Positions 1 to 8,021 are shown, counted from the first letter of the stretch. The stretch is 36,455 bases of DNA from Clostridia bacterium (GCA_024404245.1 JAKSQH010000017.1:1-36455); one strand, 5' to 3'. Numbers and translations: made by a program. The notes: generated from the sequence alone by a model not told the origin.

Positions 1-241
1 GGTCGACCCGCAGGCCGAAAACCCTGCACCTTCACGCGGATAATCGCAAAGTCCCAAAGGTAAGAGGACCGGCATGCGAAGGTTTCCAAAGGGCAATCGC
101 AAAGCCCTTTGGTCGGCCCGCAGGCCGAAACCCCTGCACCTTCACGCGGATAATCGCATAGTCCCAAAGGTAAGAGGACCGGCATGCGAAGGTTTCCAAA
201 GGGCGATCGCAAAGCCCTTTGGTCGGCCCGCAGGCCGAAAC
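1..241 (+). repeat. 110-bp tandem repeat array (copy 1 of an intergenic palindromic repeat family), cut by the window edge
   Basis: The unit repeats with an exact 110-bp period: 1-110, 111-220, then a partial unit 221-241. Each unit carries, in order, a hairpin TCGGCC/GGCCGA (223-228 with 233-238), a hairpin GTCC/GGAC with a 11-nt loop (51-69, 161-179), and a palindromic core with TGCGA (185-189), CCAAAGGGC (196-204), TCGCA (207-211) and GCCCTTTGG (214-222). The two full units differ by only a few bases, including A or G at 95/205, which falls in an unpaired position. The last unit ends directly against the capD stop codon. The array may continue to the left. No gene is seen in it; the open frame crossing it is antisense to capD. 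Confidence 0.9.
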
Positions 242-2176
242 TCATGCCATCTCTTTTACGGCCGCCGCGTTCACTTCCTCCGGCGTCCGGAAAGTAGGCA
301 CACACCGGTGAAGCGCTTCGCGCACCCTGTCATTGTCGCCGGTTTTCAGTGCCGCGCGCAGCACTTCCAGTTTTTCATCAATCGCGTCCCGGCTCAGCGG
401 TTCATCCTTTTCAATAAAGATCTTTTTGTTTTCCGTTCTGCTCAGCGTCTCACTCTTCACCAGCAGTTCCTCATACAGCTTTTCCCCGTCGCGCAGGCCG
501 ATCTCCCTGATATCAATATCCCTGTACGGTTCAAAGCCTGTCAGCCGGATCATGCTTTCAGCCAGTTCCAGGATTTTCACCGGTTCACCCATATCCAGCA
601 CAAACAGTTCCCCGTCCTTCGCCATGGCGCCGGATGTCAGCACAAGCTGGCTTGCCTCCGGGATTGTCATGAAATAGCGGGTAATCCGCCTGTCTGTTAC
701 AGTCACCGGACCGCCCTCGGCAATCTGCCGTTTGAACAGCGGAATCACGGAACCGTTCGACCCGAGTACATTCCCGAACCGCGTCGCGGAAAACTTTGTT
801 TCCCCGCCCGTGCGGCTTTGCACGATCATCTCGCACATGCGCTTTGTCGCGCCCATGACGTTCGTCGGGTTCACAGCCTTGTCCGTCGATACCATGATGA
901 ATTTCTTCACCTTGTACTTTTCCGCGATATCCACCGTGTTCAGCGTTCCGAACACATTGTTCGCCACAGCCTCCGCGCAGTTATGCTCCATCAGCGGAAC
1001 ATGCTTGTGCGCCGCGGCGTGCAGCACCACATCGGGCCGTTCGGCGTCAAACACGCGGTCCAGCGCTTCGCGGTCCGTCACGCTGAGGATTTCCACATGC
1101 AGGTCCAGCCGCACGCCGTACGCGATTCTCAGCTCCTGCTGAATATCATACGCGCCGTTCTCATATACATCCAGAATCGTCAGCCTTGCGGGTTTCATCC
1201 GTGCGATCTGCCTGCACAGTTCGGATCCGATGGATCCGCCGCCGCCGGTGATCAACACGCGCTTCCCGGCGTAATAGCTCATTGTCTGCGCGTCCAGAAA
1301 ATCCTGCGGAGCACGGAACAGCAGTTCCTCAATGTCAAACTCGCGCATTGTGCGGCGGCCGTTCTCCGTTGTGGCCGCCAACGGATAATCATATACCTTG
1401 AGCCGGCAGCCGGTTTGCCTGTAATGTTCATACAGGGACCGTTTCTGATTCTGATCGCCGTCCGGCAACGCAAACACGATTTCCTGCACGGGATACCCGC
1501 CCAGCCGTTCCGCGGTCGCCTCGGTCTCGCTCAGCACGCGGATTCCGCTGATGGTTCTGCCGACTTTCTCCGGGTCGATATCCACAAAGCATACGGGTTT
1601 GTAGGCCGCGTCAGGATTGTTCAGCAGTTCCTCCGCCAGCGCCGCGCCGACACGGCCTGCGCCGACAATCGCGATATTGATCTGTCTGGATTTATCCCCC
1701 GAACCGGCAGGGTTGACTTCCTGACCGGTGATCCGGTGAAGCACACGCCGCAGGAAGCACGCCGGTTTTGAATCGGCGCTCCTTGCCTGATAAAGATACT
1801 GGTAGATGAGCCTCGACGCGATGCACAGCAGCAGATCAGCCGCGATCAGCCCGGATGTGCGCATAAAGCTCAGGCGTTTGAAAGGCAGCAGCATCTGGAT
1901 CACGAAGTATGCCGCGAGTGCCGCCGCGTCCGCGAAAATCAGATTCAGATACGTGATCGTATCCGCGTAGCGCCACACTTTTCCGTAGATTCTGAAGCAG
2001 ATACGGAAGCCGAATACCGTGAAAACCGTCAATATAATCTGAAGGAGGATATTCCACGGTTCCAGCTTCGTGATATTGCTCGGATAGCAGATCAGGAGCA
2101 GTACATCCGTCACCAGCAGGATCAGAAGGTCGATCAGAACCAGCATCAGTCTGCGCCCGGTCTTCCCTGTTTTCAT
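242..2176 (-). CDS. CapD/PglF-like membrane nucleoside-diphosphate-sugar epimerase/dehydratase
   Basis: 644 residues. The likely role is 4,6-dehydration (perhaps with C5 epimerisation) of UDP-GlcNAc, the first step to a modified sugar for capsule, exopolysaccharide or protein glycosylation, at the cytoplasmic face of the membrane. Residues about 8-120 hold four hydrophobic segments. A first nucleotide-binding fold begins near residue 165 (AIVGAGRVGAAL), and the catalytic SDR domain begins near 306 with the NAD motif VLITGGGGSIGSE. STDKAVNPTNVMGATKR near 425-440 is the typical substrate/catalytic stretch of the family, which uses a Met...Lys in place of the usual SDR Tyr...Lys. The length is normal for PglF/WbpM/CapD. 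The start has an AAAGGGG site nine bases upstream and a good promoter at 2218-2246. No other polysaccharide gene is visible. The 3' end abuts the tandem repeat. The family is clear; the exact substrate is inferred. Confidence 0.9.
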   Translation of the reverse strand: MKTGKTGRRLMLVLIDLLILLVTDVLLLICYPSNITKLEPWNILLQIILTVFTVFGFRICFRIYGKVWRYADTITYLNLIFADAAALAAYFVIQMLLPFKRLSFMRTSGLIAADLLLCIASRLIYQYLYQARSADSKPACFLRRVLHRITGQEVNPAGSGDKSRQINIAIVGAGRVGAALAEELLNNPDAAYKPVCFVDIDPEKVGRTISGIRVLSETEATAERLGGYPVQEIVFALPDGDQNQKRSLYEHYRQTGCRLKVYDYPLAATTENGRRTMREFDIEELLFRAPQDFLDAQTMSYYAGKRVLITGGGGSIGSELCRQIARMKPARLTILDVYENGAYDIQQELRIAYGVRLDLHVEILSVTDREALDRVFDAERPDVVLHAAAHKHVPLMEHNCAEAVANNVFGTLNTVDIAEKYKVKKFIMVSTDKAVNPTNVMGATKRMCEMIVQSRTGGETKFSATRFGNVLGSNGSVIPLFKRQIAEGGPVTVTDRRITRYFMTIPEASQLVLTSGAMAKDGELFVLDMGEPVKILELAESMIRLTGFEPYRDIDIREIGLRDGEKLYEELLVKSETLSRTENKKIFIEKDEPLSRDAIDEKLEVLRAALKTGDNDRVREALHRCVPTFRTPEEVNAAAVKEMA

Positions 2177-2217
2177 GATTGCTTACCCCTTTCCGCCGGA
2201 AGTGCTGTAACCTGTTA

Positions 2218-2246
2218 AGTATATCTGTTTTTGCCTGTATTGGCAA
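2218..2246 (-). promoter_or_regulatory. Predicted sigma-A promoter of the capD-like gene
   Basis: On the minus strand TTGCCA (2241-2246) and TATACT (2218-2223) are separated by 17 bases, 42 bases from the start codon at 2176. The spacing is ideal and one base departs from consensus in the -10 box. Confidence 0.7.
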
Positions 2247-2299
2247 TCTCACTGTACGGAAAAATCATCCCGCGCCCGTACCGTACGGTTTGCCGGTGC

Positions 2300-2329
2300 T
2301 TGCATACTCCGCTTTATCAATGGTATAAT
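2300..2329 (+). promoter_or_regulatory. Predicted sigma-A promoter of the envelope cassette
   Basis: TTGCAT (2300-2305), an 18-base spacer and a perfect TATAAT (2324-2329) preceded by TG (extended -10). It lies 43 bases upstream of the ATG at 2372 and is back-to-back with the capD-like promoter. Confidence 0.75.
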
Positions 2330-2371
2330 AGATAATTGATATGCTGTCTTTACCGAAAGGAGCCCTGTACG

Positions 2372-3448
2372 ATGAAGAAAACACGGATCATCTTCGGGAT
2401 TCTGGCCGTTGTGATGGCGCTCGCGCTCACAATGCTCGTCGCCTCTCCCGCCATGGCGGATGTGATTCCGCTGGATATTGACTATAAAACCCCGGGCCGT
2501 CCCGCGATCGCCGGAAACTGGGTTTCCGTTCCCGGCGCGGACGCGCTGAGTGATGAAACCGTTCTTTCCTTCGGCACCGCGCAGCCGAAGGTGCTGGTCT
2601 ACAGCGATAAAACGCGCACCTGGGCACCTTCGGAGGATGACGCGAAGGTATCCGATTTCGCCTGGCAGCGTTATGAGGATGAATCCATCTCCGTACGCTG
2701 CGAATTCGCGACGCTGATTCCCGCGTACAAGAAAAAGTCGGTTCAGTCCTCAATCACCTATATCAGGGTGGCGGACGCGTCTCAGATCCGTTCCGCCGTC
2801 AGCAAGGACACATATACCGGCCGTGCCTATGTGGAAGCCGCTGACATGGCAAAGCACGTCAACGCGATTGCCGCCGTGAACGGAGACTTTTTCAAGTATC
2901 ACGCGAAAGTAGGTTATGTCTACCGTCAGGGTCAGCTGTACAGAGACGCGCTGAACGGAAAGCGCGATCTTCTTCTCATTGATTCCAACGGCGACTTCCA
3001 CGCGATTTACGCCGCCTCATCAAAGGACGCGAAGGCATATTTCGACAGCCTCGGAAATGACTTTTCCATTGTAAATACCTATACGCTCGGGCCCGTGCTT
3101 GTTGAAAACGGCGAGGCGCGCGTGATCAAGGAAACCGTTGTGGCAAAAAGCGGTGAGTTCCAGTGGTGCTATCCGCAGCAGCGCGTCGCGATTCTGCAGA
3201 CAGGTCCTCTGGAGTACGCCATTGTGGAAACCTACGGCAAAACCGACTCCTCCAAAGGGCTGACCCTGCAGGAGTTTGCCGACTATATCGCCTATCTCTT
3301 CCCGAACTGCGTCATGGCGTATAACCTGGACGGCGGCGGTTCCACCAACGTTGTGCTCAACGGAGAGCGGATCCATACAACACCCGGTCACCGTGAAATC
3401 TGCGATATTATTTATTTCGCGTCTGCGTATACGGAGTCTGCCGAATGA
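2372..3448 (+). CDS. Secreted phosphodiester glycosidase family protein (NAGPA domain)
   Basis: 358 residues from the ATG at 2372. That start has an AAAGGAG site ten bases upstream and opens a clean signal peptide (MKKTRIIFGILAVVMALAL, then ...SPAMA-DV), so I prefer it to an in-frame ATG at 2336 whose extension would bury the signal. The C-terminal half matches the NAGPA (phosphodiester alpha-N-acetylglucosaminidase) fold: AAVNGDFF near residue 170, NLDGGGSTNVVLNG near 320 and REICDIIYF near the end. Members hydrolyse sugar-phosphodiester bonds; in bacteria the substrates are mostly unknown and may be envelope glycans or teichoic-type polymers. It overlaps the next gene by ATGA, so the two are translationally coupled. 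Domain family confident, substrate unknown. Confidence 0.85.
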   Translation: MKKTRIIFGILAVVMALALTMLVASPAMADVIPLDIDYKTPGRPAIAGNWVSVPGADALSDETVLSFGTAQPKVLVYSDKTRTWAPSEDDAKVSDFAWQRYEDESISVRCEFATLIPAYKKKSVQSSITYIRVADASQIRSAVSKDTYTGRAYVEAADMAKHVNAIAAVNGDFFKYHAKVGYVYRQGQLYRDALNGKRDLLLIDSNGDFHAIYAASSKDAKAYFDSLGNDFSIVNTYTLGPVLVENGEARVIKETVVAKSGEFQWCYPQQRVAILQTGPLEYAIVETYGKTDSSKGLTLQEFADYIAYLFPNCVMAYNLDGGGSTNVVLNGERIHTTPGHREICDIIYFASAYTESAE

Positions 3449-4449
3449 ATACGATTACACTCGGTTCCCTGACCTTTTACCCTTTCGGGATCTGTATCGC
3501 CGTATCGGCGCTTCTCGGTCTTTTCATCGCGATAGCGCGCGCCGGTGACGAAAAAGAAAAAAACGCGCTATCGCTTTTCGCGGTGCTCGCTTTCCCGCTG
3601 GGCTTTCTGTTTTCCCGGCTCGGTTACTGCCTGTGCCTGCTGGACTGGATTTCCGATGACTTCATCGGGAATTTCCTCGCCTTTACGGACGGCGGCTTCC
3701 TGTACTACGGCACGCTTGCCGGTTGTCTGCTCGCCCTGTTCATCACCTGCCGGGCGGAGCACGTATCCTTCGGCAGGCTGGCTGACCGGCTGGCTCTTCC
3801 GGCTGCTGTCACAACAGCGCTGTGCTGCGCCGGTGCCGCGCTTGCCGGTCAGGGATACGGTTGGGGCGTAACGGACTGGTTTACCGAAGATGAAGGCATG
3901 AGCCTTTTCGTGCTGGAGGACAGTTCCTTCTTCACGCGTTTCCCTTTCGCGCTGACCGATTATTACGGCACAGCCCGCTGGGCGGTATGCTTTCTTGAGG
4001 CGGTTGTGATCCTGCTGTTCGCGTTGTTCCCGCTGCGCCGTGAAAAAGCATCCGGCAGCGGTTCGACCGCGAGCCTCTTCCTGATGCTGTATGCCTCCGC
4101 CGAAGTGCTGATCGAAAGCATGCGGCAGGATGACGTGCTGCGTTGGGGGTTTGTCAGGATCAATCAGGTTCTGTCCGTTGCCCTGCTGGTGATTCTGGTT
4201 ATCATCCTGTGGAAACGCTACGGTCTGAAAGCATCCGTCCCCGTCCGTTCTCTGGTTGGAATTCTGGCCGGTGTGATTCTTTGCGGTCTCATGGAGTTCG
4301 CGCTGGAGAAAAAGATCTCCCTGATTGAATGGATGCCGATGGACGTCTGCTATCTCATCTCCGCGATCGGCTGCGCGATCATGTTCCTGTCAGCGGACAG
4401 AACGCGCCGCGCGGCATATTGTGCTGAAAAGGAGCTGATCACACCGTGA
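3445..4449 (+). CDS. Lgt-like polytopic membrane protein lacking Lgt catalytic residues
   Basis: 334 residues with about eight to nine hydrophobic segments, including two extra ones after residue 245. The layout follows prolipoprotein diacylglyceryl transferase (Lgt): PFGICIAV at the N-terminus, SRLGYCL, then GGFLYYGTLAG, GRLADRLALPAA, and the late motif VLIESMRQDD (residues 222-230) followed by NQVLSV, which corresponds to the E..R.D...GQ.LS block of Lgt. The essential Lgt His (FHGG) is Tyr88 here. The signature RIGNFxNxE is replaced by CAGAALAGQ (residues 128-136), losing the Arg, Asn and Glu. It is therefore probably not a working Lgt. A paralogue with another lipid or glycan role, or a partner-binding pseudoenzyme, is more likely. 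It overlaps both neighbours by four bases. Confidence 0.7.
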   Translation: MNTITLGSLTFYPFGICIAVSALLGLFIAIARAGDEKEKNALSLFAVLAFPLGFLFSRLGYCLCLLDWISDDFIGNFLAFTDGGFLYYGTLAGCLLALFITCRAEHVSFGRLADRLALPAAVTTALCCAGAALAGQGYGWGVTDWFTEDEGMSLFVLEDSSFFTRFPFALTDYYGTARWAVCFLEAVVILLFALFPLRREKASGSGSTASLFLMLYASAEVLIESMRQDDVLRWGFVRINQVLSVALLVILVIILWKRYGLKASVPVRSLVGILAGVILCGLMEFALEKKISLIEWMPMDVCYLISAIGCAIMFLSADRTRRAAYCAEKELITP

Positions 4450-5246
4450 AACGTCTGATCGCGATTCTGCTTGTTCTCTGCTGTCTGTGTCCCGCGGTGC
4501 TGGCGGATAATGAGCTGCGTGTGTGGAATAAAAAAGACGGTTATGTCTATGTTACGCTCGGCGCTTATCCGCAGAGCATTGACGGCGGCATTCCGGAAAA
4601 AGGAAACAATACCTGGAAATGGTCACACGCGCATATTGATGATCCTTCCTCCGTCACAATCAACAGGGATCCCCTGCTCTGGCGCGTGCTTGCCGTGGAT
4701 GATGAAAAAATCTATCTGTGCAGCGAGTACATTCTGTTCGCTATGCCGATGCATGTCAACTATACGGAATACAAAACAATCGGCGCCGATTTCGGTAATA
4801 CGGAGCTGTCACATTATCTGAACGGAACCTTCGCCGCGGACGCGTTCACGGAAGAGGAGCTGAACATGCTTCTGCCCTGTGAGACCTACGGCAAGGTGTT
4901 CCTGCTTGATTCTGAAGACGTCAAGAACAAGAAAATCGGCATGGGTACGGGAAAAGGGCTCAAAACCTGGGCGACCGAGTATGCCGTACGCGTAACGGGC
5001 GTATACGTGTTCAAGGTTCAGTACGGCGCGCACAGCGCTTACTGGGTCCGCAACCAGTCCACCACGGACAAGCGTCACGCGCGCTGCACCAAGGACGGCG
5101 GTCAGCTGGGTCATATCATTTCCGACCGTGAGAACGAAGGCGTCCGTCCGGCCGTCTATCTGGCCGCCGGCGCGTTTGATATTTCTTCCGGCAGCGGAAC
5201 AAAAACCGATCCTTATGTCATTGTGTCGAAATCCGCGGCGGAATGA
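4446..5246 (+). CDS. Secreted DUF6273-like domain protein
   Basis: 266 residues, starting with GTG in a GTGA overlap with the upstream stop; AAGGAG lies just upstream. The signal peptide is MKRLIAILLVLCCLCPAVLA-DN. The body has the features I associate with DUF6273-type extracellular domains: a beta-rich core with PLLWRVLAVDDEKIYLCSEYIL (near 76-97, written in part), SHYLNGTF, AFTEEE, VFLLDSEDV, then AYWVRN and GVRPAVYL near the end. No function is established for the fold; it is often found in surface or secreted proteins of gut Clostridia. As the last gene of the cassette with the phosphodiester glycosidase and Lgt-like protein it probably acts outside the membrane. It is followed by a strong terminator. 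Confidence 0.7.
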   Translation: MKRLIAILLVLCCLCPAVLADNELRVWNKKDGYVYVTLGAYPQSIDGGIPEKGNNTWKWSHAHIDDPSSVTINRDPLLWRVLAVDDEKIYLCSEYILFAMPMHVNYTEYKTIGADFGNTELSHYLNGTFAADAFTEEELNMLLPCETYGKVFLLDSEDVKNKKIGMGTGKGLKTWATEYAVRVTGVYVFKVQYGAHSAYWVRNQSTTDKRHARCTKDGGQLGHIISDRENEGVRPAVYLAAGAFDISSGSGTKTDPYVIVSKSAAE

Positions 5247-5269
5247 TTCATGATTATCCGTTCACACAG

Positions 5270-5296
5270 GCGGAGCCGTTTCGGCTCCGCTTTTTT
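5270..5296 (+). terminator. Rho-independent terminator of the envelope cassette
   Basis: GCGGAGCCG (5270-5278), a three-base loop and CGGCTCCGC (5282-5290), followed by six T. The arms are perfectly complementary. Confidence 0.9.
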
Positions 5297-5303
5297 CGGG
5301 TTC

Positions 5304-5536
5304 TTCACGAAAAGTCAGGGCGTCAGAAATGCAGTATGCGAAGGTTTCCGAGTGAAATCTCATTCACGACCGCCGGTGGCGGGAATCTCGTGAATGAGCT
5401 TGCGGGGGATCGCAAATCCCAAAAGTAAGAGGGGTAACATGCGAAGGGGTCTCGGGACCGATCGCAAAGCCACCGAGTCGGCCCGCAAGCCGAAACCTTT
5501 ACGATGAGAAAGCATAGCCTCGATTTCCGTGAAGAG
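5304..5536 (+). repeat. Composite palindromic repeat element (copy 2 of the family)
   Basis: This 233-bp element fills most of the 482-bp gap between the cassette terminator and metY. It begins TTCACGAAAAGTCAGG (5304-5319), as copy 3 does, and ends with TTTCCGTGAA (5524-5533), which can pair with the start. Inside are two modules that each open with ATGCGAAGG (5336 and 5439). Module 1 holds an 11-bp stem, CTCATTCACGA (5359-5369) with TCGTGAATGAG (5388-5398), enclosing CCGCC-GGT-GGCGG (5370-5382). Module 2 holds TGCGA (5440-5444), CTCGG (5451-5455), TCGCA (5462-5466), CCGAG (5473-5477) and a TCGGC/GCCGA hairpin (5478-5493). Between them sits TCCC...GGGG (5417-5434) with loop AAAAGTAAGA. No open frame of credit is present. 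It could be a structured RNA or a mobile palindromic repeat. Confidence 0.8.
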
Positions 5537-5639
5537 CCCATTTTTACGTGTCCGGTCATCACCGCGTTCAGGACAGGCTCCGCAAAAAAACCTTGAAAGA
5601 ACGTACCGCGGACCGTTTTCTGTTGTACCATCCTGCCAA

Positions 5640-5667
5640 TTGTGATAAACTTTGTTTTGTTTATTAT
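5640..5667 (+). promoter_or_regulatory. Predicted promoter of metY-metA
   Basis: TTGTGA (5640-5645), a 16-base spacer and TATTAT (5662-5667), about 62 bases before the metY ATG. The leader is too short for an S-box or T-box. Confidence 0.5.
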
Positions 5668-5728
5668 ATACCTTATTATGGCAGGTTAACATCATCAGGA
5701 CGCAACATTCCGAAAGGAGTTACCGATT

Positions 5729-7006
5729 ATGAAGCGTATTGAAACTCTCTGCGTTCAGGGCGGCTATACCCCGGGCAACGGTGAGCCCCGCCAGATACCG
5801 ATCATTCAGTCCACCACCTTCAAATATGACACCGGTGAGGACATGGCAAAATTGTTCGACCTGGAAGCAGACGGGTATTTTTATTCACGTCTGCAGAACC
5901 CAACCTGCGACGCGGTCGCGGCAAAGATCTGCGAGCTTGAAGGCGGTTCCTCCGCCATGCTCACGGGTTCCGGTCAGGCGGCGAATTTCTACGCCGTGTT
6001 CAATATCGTCTCCGCGGGTGACCATGTTGTCGCTTCCTCCGCGATTTACGGCGGAAGCTACAATCTGTTTGCCGTCACCATGAAGAAAATGGGTATTGAC
6101 TTCACCTTTGTCAGCCCGGACTGCACCCGTGCGGAGCTTGACGCGGCATTCCGGCCCGAAACAAAGGCGGTCTTCGGCGAAACGATCGCGAACCCCGCGC
6201 TCACCGTACTCGATATTGAAATGTTCGCCAAAGCGGCGCATGCCCACGGTGTTCCGCTGATTGTGGACAACACATTCGCCACGCCGATCAACTGCCGGCC
6301 CATCGAATGGGGTGCCGATATTGTCACCCACTCCACCACCAAATACATGGACGGTCACGGAGCCACGCTGGGCGGCTGTATCGTGGATTCCGGCCGGTTT
6401 GACTGGACGCGTTATCCGGAAAAATTCCCCGGTCTCACCACGCCTGATGACAGCTATCACGGTGTGATTTATACCGAGCGTTTCGGCATAGAAAAAGCCT
6501 TCATCACCAAAGCCACCAGCCAGCTCATGCGTGACTTCGGTTCCGTTCAGAGTCCGCAGAACGCTTTCATGCTGAATCTCGGACTGGAAAGCCTGCATGT
6601 CCGCGTGCCGCGCCACTGCGAGAACGCCCGCGCTGTCGCTGAATTCCTGTCAAAGCATCCGAAGATTCTTCATGTCAATTATTGCGACCTGCCGGGTGAC
6701 AAATATCACGACCGCGCGCTCAAGTATCTGCCCAACGGTTCCTGCGGCGTTGTGTCCTTCCGCATCAAGGGCGGCCGCGAGGCCGCGGAAGCGTTTATGC
6801 GCGCCCTCAGGGTAGCCTCCATTGAAACGCATGTTGCGGACGCGCGGACCTGCTGCCTGCATCCCGCCGGTACCACGCACCGTCAGATGAATGATGATGA
6901 ACTGGCCGCCGCCGGCGTCTGGCCGGATCTGGTCCGCCTGTCCTGCGGTCTGGAAAGCAGCAAAGATCTGATTGAAGATCTTGCTCAGGCACTGGAAAAC
7001 GCGTAA
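5729..7006 (+). CDS. metY: O-acetylhomoserine sulfhydrylase / aminocarboxypropyltransferase (MetY)
   Basis: 425 residues, the usual MetY length. It is a cytosolic PLP enzyme of the Cys/Met metabolism family that makes homocysteine from O-acetylhomoserine and sulfide. The N-terminus reads IETLCVQGGYTPGNGEPRQIPIIQSTTFKYD. SGQAANFY near residue 82 fits the cofactor phosphate loop, VDNTFATPINCRPIEWGADIV leads to the PLP lysine in HSTTKYMDGHG (near residue 205-210), and LVRLSCGLE is near the C-terminus. The start is supported by AAAGGAG nine bases upstream. metA follows after only 18 bases and, judged by its specificity residue, should deliver exactly this enzyme's substrate. O-succinylhomoserine use is less likely for that reason. 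Confidence 0.95.
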   Translation: MKRIETLCVQGGYTPGNGEPRQIPIIQSTTFKYDTGEDMAKLFDLEADGYFYSRLQNPTCDAVAAKICELEGGSSAMLTGSGQAANFYAVFNIVSAGDHVVASSAIYGGSYNLFAVTMKKMGIDFTFVSPDCTRAELDAAFRPETKAVFGETIANPALTVLDIEMFAKAAHAHGVPLIVDNTFATPINCRPIEWGADIVTHSTTKYMDGHGATLGGCIVDSGRFDWTRYPEKFPGLTTPDDSYHGVIYTERFGIEKAFITKATSQLMRDFGSVQSPQNAFMLNLGLESLHVRVPRHCENARAVAEFLSKHPKILHVNYCDLPGDKYHDRALKYLPNGSCGVVSFRIKGGREAAEAFMRALRVASIETHVADARTCCLHPAGTTHRQMNDDELAAAGVWPDLVRLSCGLESSKDLIEDLAQALENA

Positions 7007-7024
7007 AAGAAAGGGGCTTCGCCC

Positions 7025-7942
7025 ATGCCTATCAAGATACCGAATGAACTGCCGGCATTCAAAACGCTGACGGATGAGAATATCTTCATTATGAAGGAAA
7101 CCCGCGCCGTCACGCAGGACATCCGTCCTCTGCAGATTGCCATTGTAAACCTCATGCCCACCAAGATTGACACGGAGACACAGCTGCTGCGCCTGCTCGG
7201 CAACACTTCCCTTCAGGTGGAAACCGAGCTGATCATGATGAAGTCGCATGAGTCGAAGAACACCTCAAAAGAGCATCTTCTGGCCTTCTACAAAACCTTC
7301 GATGAGATCCGCGACAGACGCTTTGACGGCATGATTATTACCGGCGCGCCGGTGGAAAACATGCCTTTTGAGCAGGTGGAATACTGGGATGAGCTCTGTG
7401 AAATCATGGAATGGAGCAAAACACACGTTCATTCCACCTTCCACATCTGCTGGGGCGCGCAGGCGGGTTTGTACTACCATTACGGTATTCCGAAATATCC
7501 GCTGGAAAAGAAGCTCTTCGGCGTCTTCCCGCACAGCGCGGAACGAAAAAACTACATCCTTCTCCGCGGTTTTGACGATGTTTTCATGGTACCGCACTCC
7601 CGCCACACAACCGTCCGGCGTGAGGATGTGGAAGCCTGTCCCGCGCTGAAGATCCTCGCTTCCTCTCCGGATGCCGGTCTTTACGCCGTCGCCACAGATA
7701 ACGGTAAGCAGGTTTTCATCATGGGGCACAGCGAGTATGATCCGCGCACGCTGGAAAAGGAGTACCTGCGTGATAAAAACGCCGGTCTGCCCATTGATGT
7801 TCCCGCCAACTACTATCCGGACAATGACGATACGCGTCCTCCGCTTGTTACATGGCGCGGGCACGCGAATCTGCTGTACGCCAACTGGCTGAACTATTAC
7901 GTCTATCAGACCACGCCGTATGATCTGAACGAACTGCAGTAA
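7025..7942 (+). CDS. metA: Homoserine O-acetyltransferase of the MetA/HTS family
   Basis: 305 residues. It transfers an acyl group from acyl-CoA to homoserine, the committed step of methionine synthesis. The catalytic cysteine is Cys142 in FHICWGAQA; the later HSRHT and MGHSEYD stretches supply the His and Glu of the family triad. The residue known to set acyl specificity is Glu111 (GAPVENMPF). Glu there goes with acetyl-CoA, and Gly (as in E. coli) with succinyl-CoA. The gene is commonly auto-annotated as homoserine O-succinyltransferase, but sequence and the metY neighbour both point to the acetyl form. It is co-transcribed with metY (18-base gap with AAAGGGG) and is followed by two hairpins. 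Confidence 0.95.
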   Translation: MPIKIPNELPAFKTLTDENIFIMKETRAVTQDIRPLQIAIVNLMPTKIDTETQLLRLLGNTSLQVETELIMMKSHESKNTSKEHLLAFYKTFDEIRDRRFDGMIITGAPVENMPFEQVEYWDELCEIMEWSKTHVHSTFHICWGAQAGLYYHYGIPKYPLEKKLFGVFPHSAERKNYILLRGFDDVFMVPHSRHTTVRREDVEACPALKILASSPDAGLYAVATDNGKQVFIMGHSEYDPRTLEKEYLRDKNAGLPIDVPANYYPDNDDTRPPLVTWRGHANLLYANWLNYYVYQTTPYDLNELQ

Positions 7943-7946
7943 CTGA

Positions 7947-7972
7947 AAAGGCACCGGAGCTCCGGTGCCTTT
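7947..7972. terminator. Bidirectional terminator between metA and gpmI
   Basis: A perfect 26-bp palindrome with flanking A/T runs: the arms begin AAAGGCACCGGAG and end CTCCGGTGCCTTT. It lies four bases after metA. In minus orientation it is followed by TTTT and could also end gpmI transcripts. Confidence 0.8.
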
Positions 7973-7987
7973 CGCGTATCACGCCGT

Positions 7988-8014
7988 CTGCCGGATATCC
8001 CGGCAGCGGTTTTT
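7988..8014 (+). terminator. Second terminator downstream of metA
   Basis: CTGCCGG (7988-7994) and CCGGCAG (8000-8006) with a five-base loop, then CGG and five T. It directly precedes repeat copy 3. Confidence 0.75.
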
Positions 8015-8021
8015 ATGTTTC

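Noticed and set aside
1-241. CRISPR array
   Set aside because: The whole 110-bp unit repeats; there are no short repeats separated by unique spacers and no cas genes.
74-1771. 565-residue open frame on the + strand
   Set aside because: It is antisense to the capD-like gene, begins inside the tandem repeat, and has a Cys/His/Arg/Phe-rich composition typical of shadow frames.
5360-5695. Small minus-strand open frames in the metY upstream gap
   Set aside because: They run through repeat hairpins and have no ribosome site or family motif.
5304-5728. SAM (S-box) riboswitch ahead of metY
   Set aside because: No S-box core sequences are present, the structured element lies upstream of the predicted promoter, and the same element occurs away from methionine genes.
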